A model generated the notes under the pieces. The model made no database searches and was not told the origin of the DNA. It saw nothing but the letters and a program-made list of their open reading frames with translations. From the NCBI RefSeq assembly GCF_002909255.1, contig NZ_PIOB01000001.1:434001-498000 (forward strand): 64,000 nt of DNA, in the 5' to 3' direction. Within the stretch, counting starts at the first letter, position 1. The number at the start of each line of letters is the position of its first letter. This stretch comes from Arenibacter hampyeongensis (GTDB taxonomy: Bacteria; Bacteroidota; Bacteroidia; Flavobacteriales; Flavobacteriaceae). Shown here one piece after another: positions 17,172-24,610 of the stretch. The position numbers were made by a program, and so were the translations under genes.

Positions 17172-17973
17172 AGAGAAATATTTATCAGGCTATAGAAAAA
17201 AGGAAATCTCTGAACTTGCCGAATTTATTGCTGAAACTTATTGCCCAAAAAATCTCGTAAACCCAGAGTTAATTGCCGAAAAGAGAGGAATTTCTTTTAG
17301 TCAAAATGATTATGGCGATTATTTTGATGGTTTAATCGAACACCTTAATGATAGATTCCATATTTATATCAATACATGGAGATTAGGACATTCATACACC
17401 ACAAGAGCTAGATATACCTTTGGCCATGAACTTGGGCATTATTTTCTGGATGGGCATCGAAATGCTCTTGCTTCTGGCGAAGCTCCATCTCACTCTTCAT
17501 TTACTAATTTCAAATCAGAAATTTATACTGAATGGGAAGCTGATTATTTCTCCGCGTGTCTTCTAATGCCTGAAAATCGTTTCAAAAAAGACTGTGTTCG
17601 TCGAAAATTTAGCTTTGACTTCCTCGATGAGCTATCAAAAAAATATCAAACAAGTTTAACTTCCACTGCAATTAGGTTTGCCGATATCGGCAATCATCCT
17701 TTGATGATTGTCTATTGCGAAAATAATCGAATCAAATGGTACTGGTATAGCGAGGATTTCCCATATATTCAATTACTACATGGGAGATTAAAAATTCCCA
17801 ATGATACTGCTATGGGTGAATATTTCAATGATGGGAGAAAGCACGAAAGAACACAAGAAGTATGGGCTATTGATTGGTTTAATTATGTTCCCAATTATAG
17901 AACCAATCAAAAATTCAAAGAACATTGCATTCCTTTTAAAAATAAGGCTTTGAGCATTATTTGGAAAGATTGA
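17158..17973 (+). CDS. ImmA/IrrE family metallo-endopeptidase
   Basis: Residues 87-94 hold the zinc site HELGH (H90, E91, H94), with the third ligand in EWEAD (125-129) followed by FSACLLMPE, the standard IrrE_N_like / DUF955 pattern. In ICEBs1 ImmA cleaves the repressor ImmR after DNA damage, and in Deinococcus IrrE cleaves DdrO. Here no Xre-type repressor accompanies it; the upstream partners are a sigma factor and a 100-residue protein. Residues 165-271 are a C-terminal domain with many aromatic residues, possibly a sensor. It overlaps the preceding gene by 14 bp, so all three are one transcript. Confidence 0.9.
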   Translation: MLKTKEKYLSGYRKKEISELAEFIAETYCPKNLVNPELIAEKRGISFSQNDYGDYFDGLIEHLNDRFHIYINTWRLGHSYTTRARYTFGHELGHYFLDGHRNALASGEAPSHSSFTNFKSEIYTEWEADYFSACLLMPENRFKKDCVRRKFSFDFLDELSKKYQTSLTSTAIRFADIGNHPLMIVYCENNRIKWYWYSEDFPYIQLLHGRLKIPNDTAMGEYFNDGRKHERTQEVWAIDWFNYVPNYRTNQKFKEHCIPFKNKALSIIWKD

Positions 17974-18425
17974 AACTTTAATTAAGTATCTGCCAACGAT
18001 ATTCTTGCCTTTCCTGCGGAAGTCGCACAACCCTTCCACTACAATCCTCCCCAACCGGACACCCTTCGCCAGTCCCGCTTGTGAAGTCTTTCCGTTCCAG
18101 TTTTGCACTACACCCTTGGAGCCGTGCAAAAGAACAAGCGGCAAAAAAGCCGCTCGATCTTTCTTCACCCTACCCACAAAAAAAAAGGATTTTTCCATGA
18201 TTCCTTAATTTTTTCAATACCATATTGGACCAGATAAATTTTCTTTCTTTACCCATTTGAACTCAAATGATTCCATATGATTTATAAGGTTAAATTATTG
18301 ATTATTAGTCTTTTATATTTCAAATTCATCGACTATATTTATCCTTGGAAAGGATAGCAAGTTGTATTCTAAGTAACTTAGAATTGTCTACTTCTGACGA
18401 AGTGTTTGCCTAAAGATCAAAGGAA
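17974..18425. other. Non-coding spacer before the mob genes, with GC-rich block
   Basis: From about 18000 to 18180 the DNA is pyrimidine-rich on the plus strand and richer in GC than its surroundings. It contains the perfect hairpin AGCGGC-AAAAAA-GCCGCT (18137-18154). From 18190 the sequence becomes AT-rich up to two tight inverted repeats just before mobC. A 136-codon minus-strand frame runs across this region, but it also covers the 3' end of the protease gene and looks accidental. The spacer most likely holds mob regulatory DNA and oriT. Confidence 0.5.
18366..18403. other. Candidate oriT: two adjacent inverted repeats before mobC
   Basis: ATTCTAAG-TAA-CTTAGAAT (18366-18384) is a perfect 8-bp inverted repeat, and ACTTC-TGAC-GAAGT (18390-18403) follows after 5 nt. 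Origins of transfer of mobilizable elements usually combine such repeats with a nick site a few bases downstream and lie directly upstream of the mob genes; mobC starts at 18426. No nick-site consensus could be assigned by eye. An operator for MobC autoregulation is the alternative. Confidence 0.5.
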
Positions 18426-18812
18426 ATGGAACAACGGAAAAGAGGCCGGAAACGATTGGGAAACAGGAAGCGGTACCATAATGTAATGCTCCGGTTCAAC
18501 GATACCGAATATGATAAATTGAGGCGGATCTGCGAATCTTATCACTTGGATATTTCCGAAAGGGGCGTGATAAGTCCCTTTCTGAGAAGGCTGGTATTGG
18601 ACCGGGAATCGGAGGAAAAGGAAAAGCTCCCGAACACCTTTGACCTTGCCCACCATATCAACAGGATAGGCAGCAACATCAACCAACTGGTGAAACTGGC
18701 ACACTTCAAGAACCAGAGAAGTCCCAACAGTGGTTTGATGGACGAGGTACGAAGGACCAATGAACTGCTTGGCGCACTTATTGAAATTACATTACAAGAA
18801 CAATTGGGATGA
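18426..18812 (+). CDS. mobC: Mobilization accessory protein MobC-like (relaxosome)
   Basis: A 128-residue basic protein with an N-terminal Arg/Lys-rich stretch, a ribbon-helix-helix-like segment (NVMLRFNDTEYDKLRRICE) and the MobC motif INRIGSNINQLVKLA (about 79-93). MobC proteins bind oriT and help the relaxase to open the strands. The ATG follows the candidate oriT by 22 nt. The stop overlaps the start of the relaxase gene by 4 bp (ATGA). Position and motif agree well with Bacteroidota mobilizable elements. Confidence 0.85.
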   Translation: MEQRKRGRKRLGNRKRYHNVMLRFNDTEYDKLRRICESYHLDISERGVISPFLRRLVLDRESEEKEKLPNTFDLAHHINRIGSNINQLVKLAHFKNQRSPNSGLMDEVRRTNELLGALIEITLQEQLG

Positions 18813-21109
18813 TAGGAAGGATAGGATATGGGGAAAGCTGTCAGGGAATGCTGAAGTATGTCTTCGGCAAGGAGGGCATGTGCATACTCGGCTATGGGAA
18901 CATGTACTCCCAGGACATATCGCAAAAATTCTTCGGGAGGGTACTCCACTTTCAGGGGCAGCGCAATGCCACCAAGAACCGCTATGTCCATATTACCCTA
19001 AATCTTCCCCTGGGGGAACACCTGGATGACAAAACCTTCCAAGCAGTATCAAGGGAATACATGGCGCAAATGGGCTATGGCGGACAGCCCTATGCAATGG
19101 TAAGGCACACCGATACCGGGCACGAGCATGTCCATATCATTACGACCAATGTGGACGATGATGGAAAGGTCCTCGGGATCTTCAACAGCTACAGAAGGAA
19201 CGTGGCCACCCAAAGGTACCTTGAAAAAAAGTTCGGACTATCGCCCTCGCCACGTACAAAACAACAAAGGGAGCTCCCGATCCTCAGGTCGCCAGAACTA
19301 CCGTTCGGCACGGACCCTGCCCAAGGGACGAAGTTCTATTTACAGGATGTGCTCAATGGCATCCTGCAAAAACACAAAGTGCGGAGTTTTGGGGAACTGG
19401 CCAAACTGGTAAAGCCCTATCACATACAGGTAAGGCAAACAAAAAACATATCGGGAAGGCTAGGGGTGGCCTATGGCCTGGACAATCAAAAGGGCTATAG
19501 GACCAGGTTCATCAACGGCTCCACCGTACACCGAAGCTTGAGCGGCCCGAAACTGCAAAAGGTATTCGAGGCCAATTCAAAATCGAAACTGCTTCCGATG
19601 CACCGCAAGCGTTTGCTGAAACAAATAGAAACTACCTATGGACTTTTCAAAACAATACAGCCTAACGAACTGGCAGAAGTGCTCAAAGAATATCAGGACA
19701 TCGATATCAAACTGGACAGAAAAGGGGATGCCGTCAAGGGATATACCATCCATGACAGATCGGGTTATGTGTTCAGGGAAAGGGAGCTGGGACAAAATAT
19801 CCGAATAGAGAATCAAGCGGATATTTTTGGAAACGACGACGAACCCACGGAAATCGATACCAATAGCAGGCAATTCGGCATAGAGATCCAAAAACTGATA
19901 AAGGAGGCATTCCGAACATCCCATCTTAAATCTCCGAAACGGGAGGGACTATTCTCGGAAGATATCATGACCAAAAACCTAATGGACATCCTTCCGTTTA
20001 TTATAGACTCAAAAAGCTACATTTTCCTTGAACGGTATATACCAGGGAATCAAAAAAAAATAATACTGGAAATACTTAAACGAGAATTCACAACGGTCAG
20101 GGATAGATTGTTCCAATTGGAGACCAAGAAGGAAATGGAAACCTTGAAAGGTAAGTTCAACCTTATCGGCAAGGTCTTGGAAAAGGGCATATTCGATGTC
20201 GGGATGGAAAAGGGAAGCGTCCGGCTATTGTTCCAGGCTTTGGGGGTAAAGTATCACGACAACCAGTTGTCCTTTGCCAATTCGAACAGGCATACGGTCC
20301 CAGTCCGTTTGGGAAATTTACCTTTCTCTAAGGCCATGGAGGAATATGTATCCACAGGATTCGTAAGTCAGAATCATTCGGTGCTGGAACTATTGGCCGA
20401 AAAGAATTCGGAGAACGGCCCGAAGCTGGCGGCATCCGCTTTTTTCCTGCCCATGATCTTTCCAAAGCTTTATGAAAAAATGGATCCTGTATACCAAAAG
20501 CAATATGAAAGTGTCGCCTTGGGTTCCTATGTGAAATACGCCGAACGGATGCACGCCCCATATGAAAAATCCCCAAGGGATTACATTGCATTTTTCAATG
20601 CCAAAGGGTTCTATTTTACCAGAACGGAAAAAGGATTCGAGGTCAAATCCATTTATACGGACAAAGGAACAGGTTGCACGCTGTCTAAAAGGACGGGCCT
20701 TTATTTGAATTCCATTCCCGATCTGTCTAAAACATTAAATGAACAACAGTCGATCATCAACGGACTTGTTAAAGACGGCAGGGACCATCTGAAGAACCTA
20801 TGGGCGGGCCATTTAATAGAAAGGGAGATGTACCATAGGGTTGCTTTTATGTTAACGGAGGAAAAGGTTTATCCGAATCTATATCCAGAGATGGTGCACC
20901 ACCACATGGACAACGGGCTTCGTAGAATTGTGGGCGAAGCGATCAAAAGACAATCAAATATCCAACAGAACCGCTTATTGCGGAAAGGCGTCTATGCCAT
21001 AAGTTCGTTGTTGGGCAATAGGGGCAAAGGGCAAGAAGAGGTCTATAACGGGTTCAAGGATGAATTCACGGATTATTCAATGTACAAGGGCAGGGGGATC
21101 TCGTTGTAG
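18809..21109 (+). CDS. Relaxase / mobilization nuclease (MobA type)
   Basis: Relaxases nick oriT through an active Tyr and stay bound to the transferred strand. The N-terminal 250 residues match the relaxase/mobilization nuclease domain. Metal-binding motif III is HTDTGHEHVHII (100-111), with histidines 105, 107 and 109; the catalytic Tyr is probably among the few near the N-terminus (Y7, Y17 or Y29). Residues 250-766 are a long helical tail without a motif I know. The gene is translationally coupled to mobC. The absence of a coupling protein and mating-pair genes marks the carrier as mobilizable, not self-transmissible. GC content of this stretch looks higher than that of the defence operon. 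Confidence 0.9.
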   Translation: MIGRIGYGESCQGMLKYVFGKEGMCILGYGNMYSQDISQKFFGRVLHFQGQRNATKNRYVHITLNLPLGEHLDDKTFQAVSREYMAQMGYGGQPYAMVRHTDTGHEHVHIITTNVDDDGKVLGIFNSYRRNVATQRYLEKKFGLSPSPRTKQQRELPILRSPELPFGTDPAQGTKFYLQDVLNGILQKHKVRSFGELAKLVKPYHIQVRQTKNISGRLGVAYGLDNQKGYRTRFINGSTVHRSLSGPKLQKVFEANSKSKLLPMHRKRLLKQIETTYGLFKTIQPNELAEVLKEYQDIDIKLDRKGDAVKGYTIHDRSGYVFRERELGQNIRIENQADIFGNDDEPTEIDTNSRQFGIEIQKLIKEAFRTSHLKSPKREGLFSEDIMTKNLMDILPFIIDSKSYIFLERYIPGNQKKIILEILKREFTTVRDRLFQLETKKEMETLKGKFNLIGKVLEKGIFDVGMEKGSVRLLFQALGVKYHDNQLSFANSNRHTVPVRLGNLPFSKAMEEYVSTGFVSQNHSVLELLAEKNSENGPKLAASAFFLPMIFPKLYEKMDPVYQKQYESVALGSYVKYAERMHAPYEKSPRDYIAFFNAKGFYFTRTEKGFEVKSIYTDKGTGCTLSKRTGLYLNSIPDLSKTLNEQQSIINGLVKDGRDHLKNLWAGHLIEREMYHRVAFMLTEEKVYPNLYPEMVHHHMDNGLRRIVGEAIKRQSNIQQNRLLRKGVYAISSLLGNRGKGQEEVYNGFKDEFTDYSMYKGRGISL

Positions 21110-21312
21110 ACTTCAAAAAATTCGTTTCGTTATTGGAATTAACACTCTATGGTCCTTTTGTTTGTGATTAGGGGAAAGTGGATAAAGTGGACAAAACACT
21201 TTGGATTTCCCATTGGGCTGTATCTATCTAAACGTTAATGATATTCAATAGAAGGAGATATGACATTAAGTTATGGGTCGATGTGTCTCCAAAAGCTTAA
21301 ACAAGAAGCTAG

Positions 21313-21378
21313 TTATTTAAGTTTTTATACAAAAACCTTAAATAAGAATATTGGTATTTAAGAAAAATTGTAATTTTG
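21313..21378 (+). promoter_or_regulatory. fic promoter with three overlapping TATTTAAG half-sites
   Basis: TTG (21351-21353), 17 nt, then TAATTTTG (21371-21378) is a perfect match to the flavobacterial TTG / TAnnTTTG promoter and lies 32 nt before the fic ATG. TTATTTAAG (21313-21321) and CTTAAATAA (21337-21345) are a perfect 9-bp inverted repeat. A further TATTTAAG (21355-21362) sits between the -33 and -7 elements. A regulator binding these half-sites would block or modulate the promoter. The rest of the 301-bp spacer (21110-21410) shows nothing clear. Confidence 0.65.
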
Positions 21379-21410
21379 TTAATTAAGGATGATTTAAGTA
21401 AAGGAAAAAA

Positions 21411-22541
21411 ATGAAGGAATTTAAAGCAGGGAAATCGATCAATCAAGGATATTATAAAAGTTTCCAACCCAACCATATAAATAAAGAATGGAAGGTTGAC
21501 GATATGGAAGTACTTTCCCTCTTAAGTAAAGCAGACCGACATTTGGGGCGATTGGATATGTACTCGGAGTATGTGAACATCGACTTATTCATAAGCATGC
21601 ACATTGCTAAAGAAGCAACACAATCTTCAAAGATAGAAGGGACACAAACCAATATGGAAGAAGCCTTTTTGAAAAAAGATGAAATTTCTGTAGAAAAAAG
21701 GGATGATTGGGAAGAAGTACAAAATTATATTGCGGCAATGAACGAGGCGGTAAAAATGCTCCACAGATTACCGTTTTCGTCAAGACTTATCAGGCAGACC
21801 CATAACATTCTCTCACAAGGTGTAAGGGGACAGAACAAATTGCCGGGAGAATACCGGACCAGCCAAAATTGGATCGGCGGAGCAACCATAAACGATGCTG
21901 TTTTTATTCCTCCAGCACATACTTCAATAAACGACCTAATGTCGGACATCGAAAAATTTGCCAATGATGAGTTGAACCACCTTCCGGACCTATTAAAAAT
22001 TGCTTTAATACATTATCAATTTGAAACTATACATCCTTTTTTAGACGGTAACGGAAGGGTCGGAAGGTTATTAATAACGTTATATCTTGTAAGTAAAGGA
22101 ATTCTAAAACAGCCTATATTGTACCTATCTGACTTTTTTGAGAAGAACAGAACCTTTTATTACGATAATTTGATGAGGGTAAGGACACATAATGACCTTT
22201 CTCAATGGTTTAAGTTTTTCCTTACCGGAGTTGTGGAAACTGCTAAATCAGGTGTAACGACGTTCGATAGCATTATGCAATTACAAAAGGCCTTAGAGGT
22301 TAAATTAAAGACATTGGGAAATAGGAGCGTTGATGCTCGAAAAGTTATCGAGAGCCTTTATATAAGGCCCGTCATCGATGTGAATAGGATTGAAAGTATA
22401 ATTGAAAAATCGAATGTTTCCGCCTATAAACTAATAACATCAATGGTGCAATTGGAAATTCTACATGAAATAACAGGTTCTCAAAGAGATAGGCTATATG
22501 TCTTTAAGGATTATATAGATTTGTTTAAGAATAGCCTTTGA
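21411..22541 (+). CDS. Fic family protein, class II (N-terminal inhibitory helix)
   Basis: Fic enzymes usually transfer AMP from ATP to a hydroxyl of a target protein. The core motif HPFLDGNGRVGR is intact at residues 208-219 (catalytic His208). The N-terminal helix contains SSKIEG (72-77), which fits the class II self-inhibition motif (S/T)xxxE(G/N). Hence no separate antitoxin is needed. The C-terminal 90 residues resemble the winged helix found in many Fic proteins of 370-380 residues. It stands alone behind a strong consensus promoter, tail to tail with the integrase. The target is unknown; a stress or defence role on the element is inference. Confidence 0.92.
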   Translation: MKEFKAGKSINQGYYKSFQPNHINKEWKVDDMEVLSLLSKADRHLGRLDMYSEYVNIDLFISMHIAKEATQSSKIEGTQTNMEEAFLKKDEISVEKRDDWEEVQNYIAAMNEAVKMLHRLPFSSRLIRQTHNILSQGVRGQNKLPGEYRTSQNWIGGATINDAVFIPPAHTSINDLMSDIEKFANDELNHLPDLLKIALIHYQFETIHPFLDGNGRVGRLLITLYLVSKGILKQPILYLSDFFEKNRTFYYDNLMRVRTHNDLSQWFKFFLTGVVETAKSGVTTFDSIMQLQKALEVKLKTLGNRSVDARKVIESLYIRPVIDVNRIESIIEKSNVSAYKLITSMVQLEILHEITGSQRDRLYVFKDYIDLFKNSL

Positions 22542-22607
22542 TGATTGGCAATGTAGGAAAGGAATAACCAACTGGCTTCATTCAAAAAGGAACTATCCGA
22601 TTATTAT

Positions 22608-23930
22608 TTACGAACTCTGCACTTTTGTAATTTTAGCATTAATTTCATCTAGTATTTTTGCTGTAACGCTTTTGCCGTAGTGTTTTTCAGTTACTTGGAC
22701 ACTCGAATGACCTAATCCAGATGATATTTTTCGAATATCTATACCCATATCAAGGCCAATATTGGTCCATGTGTCTCGAAGAGTGTACGTAGTAATCTTT
22801 TTTTCTATTCCCAACAAAGTGGCAATTCTCGCCGCATACTCATTAAAAATTTTTGCTTTTGCTTTGTTTACTTTATGCAAGCGTTCAGGTGAAGTATTTT
22901 CAGGTATGATAGGAAATAGGTATTCGTTATCTTTTTGACCGTTTAAATAATGATTTATAATTTTTAATGATTCATCACTTTGCAGTACGCTAAAATAATC
23001 CCCTTCATAATGAGTTTTTTTTCGAAAATACTTGATTCGATTATCCTCAAACTGGAAACGTTTTAATATTGCCATATCAAAAAAATTCATTCCCATATTA
23101 TTGAACATGAACAATAGATAATTTCGATTGTCCCAAATCGGGGTTCTAGGCTCTAATTCCAACATTCTAATTTTATGAATATCTTCCAAATCAAGTGGGG
23201 CAGGAGCATTCGCATGGCTCTTCTTTTTGATGTTCGATAATGGCTTATGGCTTCTTAGATCCTCAAAAGTCTTACTTGCATCGTTCATAATAGCTTGTAA
23301 ACTTCTTAGGAATATTGCCGGCGTATTTTTTGATTTATAGCGGTTACTTAAATAGGCTTTAAAGTCCTTCGCAAAACCATAGTCTATGGCCTTGATTTCC
23401 ATGTCCAAATCCTTGAATTCATCAAGAGGCACCAATTTGTCTTCTTTGATTTCATAAAGAGTTTTTATTTTAGTGTCCGTCATACCTTTTAAATGTCTCC
23501 TAAATTTAATCAGGGACTTTAATGCATCTTCGTAAGAACTGGCGGTGGAAAAGCGTTGTTCCAGGCGCAAGCGAGAAAGATATTTCCCTCCATGGTTTAA
23601 GATGGTTCGGGACGGTGAAATTTTAAAAAAGCGTTCTTCAATTTCTGATTTCAAACGATCCATTTCCCATTTCTTGATTTCGCCCTGGTTTTCATGGACC
23701 CATAAATCCACATCCGAATAGATTTTATGGGTTCGCTTGGTATGGCGCACGGCATTCAATATACCTGTTATTTTTCCAGTGTTAAAATTGTATTGATTTT
23801 CTTTTAAGTGTAAATTGAATGGAATATCTCGTGTTTTTCCGGCGTGCCCTATGCGTAAAACCAACGGGTGTTTATTATCTTTGGTAGTGTGGTCTGCCCG
23901 TTTATCAAGGGCTATCTTAATAGTGGCCAT
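22608..23930 (-). CDS. int: Tyrosine recombinase / integrase of the element
   Basis: The 440-residue protein has the layout of Bacteroidota tRNA-targeting integrases: an N-terminal arm-binding part, a SAM-like core-binding domain (about 100-220) and a C-terminal catalytic domain. In the catalytic part TYTLRD supplies the second Arg, and GLGHSSVQVTEKHYGKS supplies the conserved His and the nucleophile Tyr. The first catalytic Arg, usually within an RGM-like motif, reads MGM here (NNMGMNFFDM), so either the Arg is displaced or this group differs. The gene starts 140 bp from attR and reads away from it, with the paired repeat 23949-23974 directly upstream. Confidence 0.88.
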   Translation of the reverse strand: MATIKIALDKRADHTTKDNKHPLVLRIGHAGKTRDIPFNLHLKENQYNFNTGKITGILNAVRHTKRTHKIYSDVDLWVHENQGEIKKWEMDRLKSEIEERFFKISPSRTILNHGGKYLSRLRLEQRFSTASSYEDALKSLIKFRRHLKGMTDTKIKTLYEIKEDKLVPLDEFKDLDMEIKAIDYGFAKDFKAYLSNRYKSKNTPAIFLRSLQAIMNDASKTFEDLRSHKPLSNIKKKSHANAPAPLDLEDIHKIRMLELEPRTPIWDNRNYLLFMFNNMGMNFFDMAILKRFQFEDNRIKYFRKKTHYEGDYFSVLQSDESLKIINHYLNGQKDNEYLFPIIPENTSPERLHKVNKAKAKIFNEYAARIATLLGIEKKITTYTLRDTWTNIGLDMGIDIRKISSGLGHSSVQVTEKHYGKSVTAKILDEINAKITKVQSS

Positions 23931-23948
23931 AAAAAGTGAGTGTTTTTT

Positions 23949-23974
23949 TCGGCGTGCTTTCGGCGTGCTTTTTT
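23949..23974. repeat. Right copy of the subterminal 26-bp repeat
   Basis: Same 26 bases as 1084-1109, same orientation: two CGGCGTGCTTT units followed by Ts. It lies 97 bp inside attR and immediately upstream of the integrase start codon, so integrase binding here could also control its own transcription. Confidence 0.6.
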
Positions 23975-24070
23975 TGATTTATGATGGTTTAATTTGATAT
24001 TGAAGATACTAAAAATACCCGTAAAATGGGCATTTAAAGCCATATTAAGTTATATGAGACCATATTTGGA

Positions 24071-24117
24071 CTGACTCATAATCAGGTGGTCCCTGGTTCG
24101 AGCCCAGGTGGGACCAC
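24071..24117 (+). repeat. attR: right 47-bp attachment repeat, orphan tRNA fragment
   Basis: Perfect copy of 990-1036. It lacks the 5' acceptor strand and D arm, so it cannot be a functional tRNA. It marks the right end of the element. Confidence 0.92.
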
Positions 24118-24130
24118 AACGTGGTAACAA

Positions 24131-24160
24131 AAAGTCCTAGTGAAAGCTAGGACTTTTTTT
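24131..24160 (+). terminator. Original chromosomal terminator of the tRNA gene
   Basis: AAGTCCTAG and CTAGGACTT pair around a six-base loop, followed by a T-run, 13 nt past attR. Before integration it would have lain 13 nt past the same 47-bp sequence at the tRNA end, so the empty site can be rebuilt by joining 1-1036 to 24118. Confidence 0.8.
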
Positions 24161-24610
24161 GTGGAGCAAAACCTGGTCGAGAAGTCCATGTCGACCAAGG
24201 AGGTAAGACAGGTGGAACCGAATCTACAAAAATACGGCTTCCCAGAAATCGGAGGGTTTTTAAATTTAAGGAGGGTTTCGCCAATCACGTTTATTTTACA
24301 TTTCTTCACGCTTGTATAAATTATTTATTAAAGGATGGAATTTTTTAGGGGGATATCGTCCGACCCGCATTAATTAAACAGTCAAAAGGGTACTGCGTCC
24401 AGCGGTTTTAGAATAAGTAGTCTGGATGAAAAAAGTGAAACAAAATCCTTTTCCCAATTTCCCTATATTTAAATATTAGTAAGTCCGTGATTTAGAATGA
24501 TCAAGGAGTATAATTAATGCTACAACCCCTATGGGGAGGGAAGTGGATGATTTTATCCAGATGGTCATAGTTTGGCATTTTAAGTTTAAACATATAAATA
24601 CTTACCATAT
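24161..24610. other. Intergenic region between the element and the polysaccharide locus
   Basis: No convincing gene, RNA or repeat was found here. The regulatory box seen before the other operons of the locus is absent, and no clear TTG / TAnnTTTG pair was found before the ATG at 24611. The only open frame on the minus strand ends inside attR and is accidental. Confidence 0.5.

Larger units (their letters stand above)
990..24117. mobile_element. 23-kb integrative and mobilizable element (IME) in a tRNA gene, carrying defence genes
   Basis: A 47-bp perfect direct repeat (990-1036 and 24071-24117) bounds the segment. The left copy is the 3' part of an intact tRNA; the right copy is an orphan tRNA fragment. 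Just inside the right end lies a tyrosine integrase pointing away from it. The interior holds MobC, a relaxase and a candidate oriT but no VirB4, VirD4 or other conjugation genes, so transfer would need a helper element. Cargo is almost wholly defence or stress related: HsdR-HsdM-HsdS, KAP NTPase, McrB-McrC, an AlbA_2 protein, Fic and an ImmA-type protease. Base composition is uneven: the mob segment (18426-21110) looks clearly more GC-rich than the defence operon, which suggests assembly from several sources. Confidence 0.9.

Noticed and set aside
17788-18198. 136-codon minus-strand frame across the mob spacer
   Set aside because: It covers 186 bp of the well-supported protease gene on the opposite strand, has no recognisable domain, and the spacer has features of regulatory DNA. 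A conserved short product cannot be excluded.
24071-24117. Second tRNA gene
   Set aside because: Only the 3' half of the cloverleaf is present. The 5' acceptor strand and the D arm are missing, so it is the right attachment site.
990-24117. Self-transmissible conjugative element or prophage
   Set aside because: No VirB4/TraG, coupling protein or other mating-pair genes, and no phage structural genes; only mobC and a relaxase are present, so it is a mobilizable element.
24082-24309. 75-codon minus-strand frame ending in VVPPGLEPGTT
   Set aside because: Its end is translated from the tRNA fragment of attR; this peptide pattern is a well-known artefact of tRNA genes read as protein.
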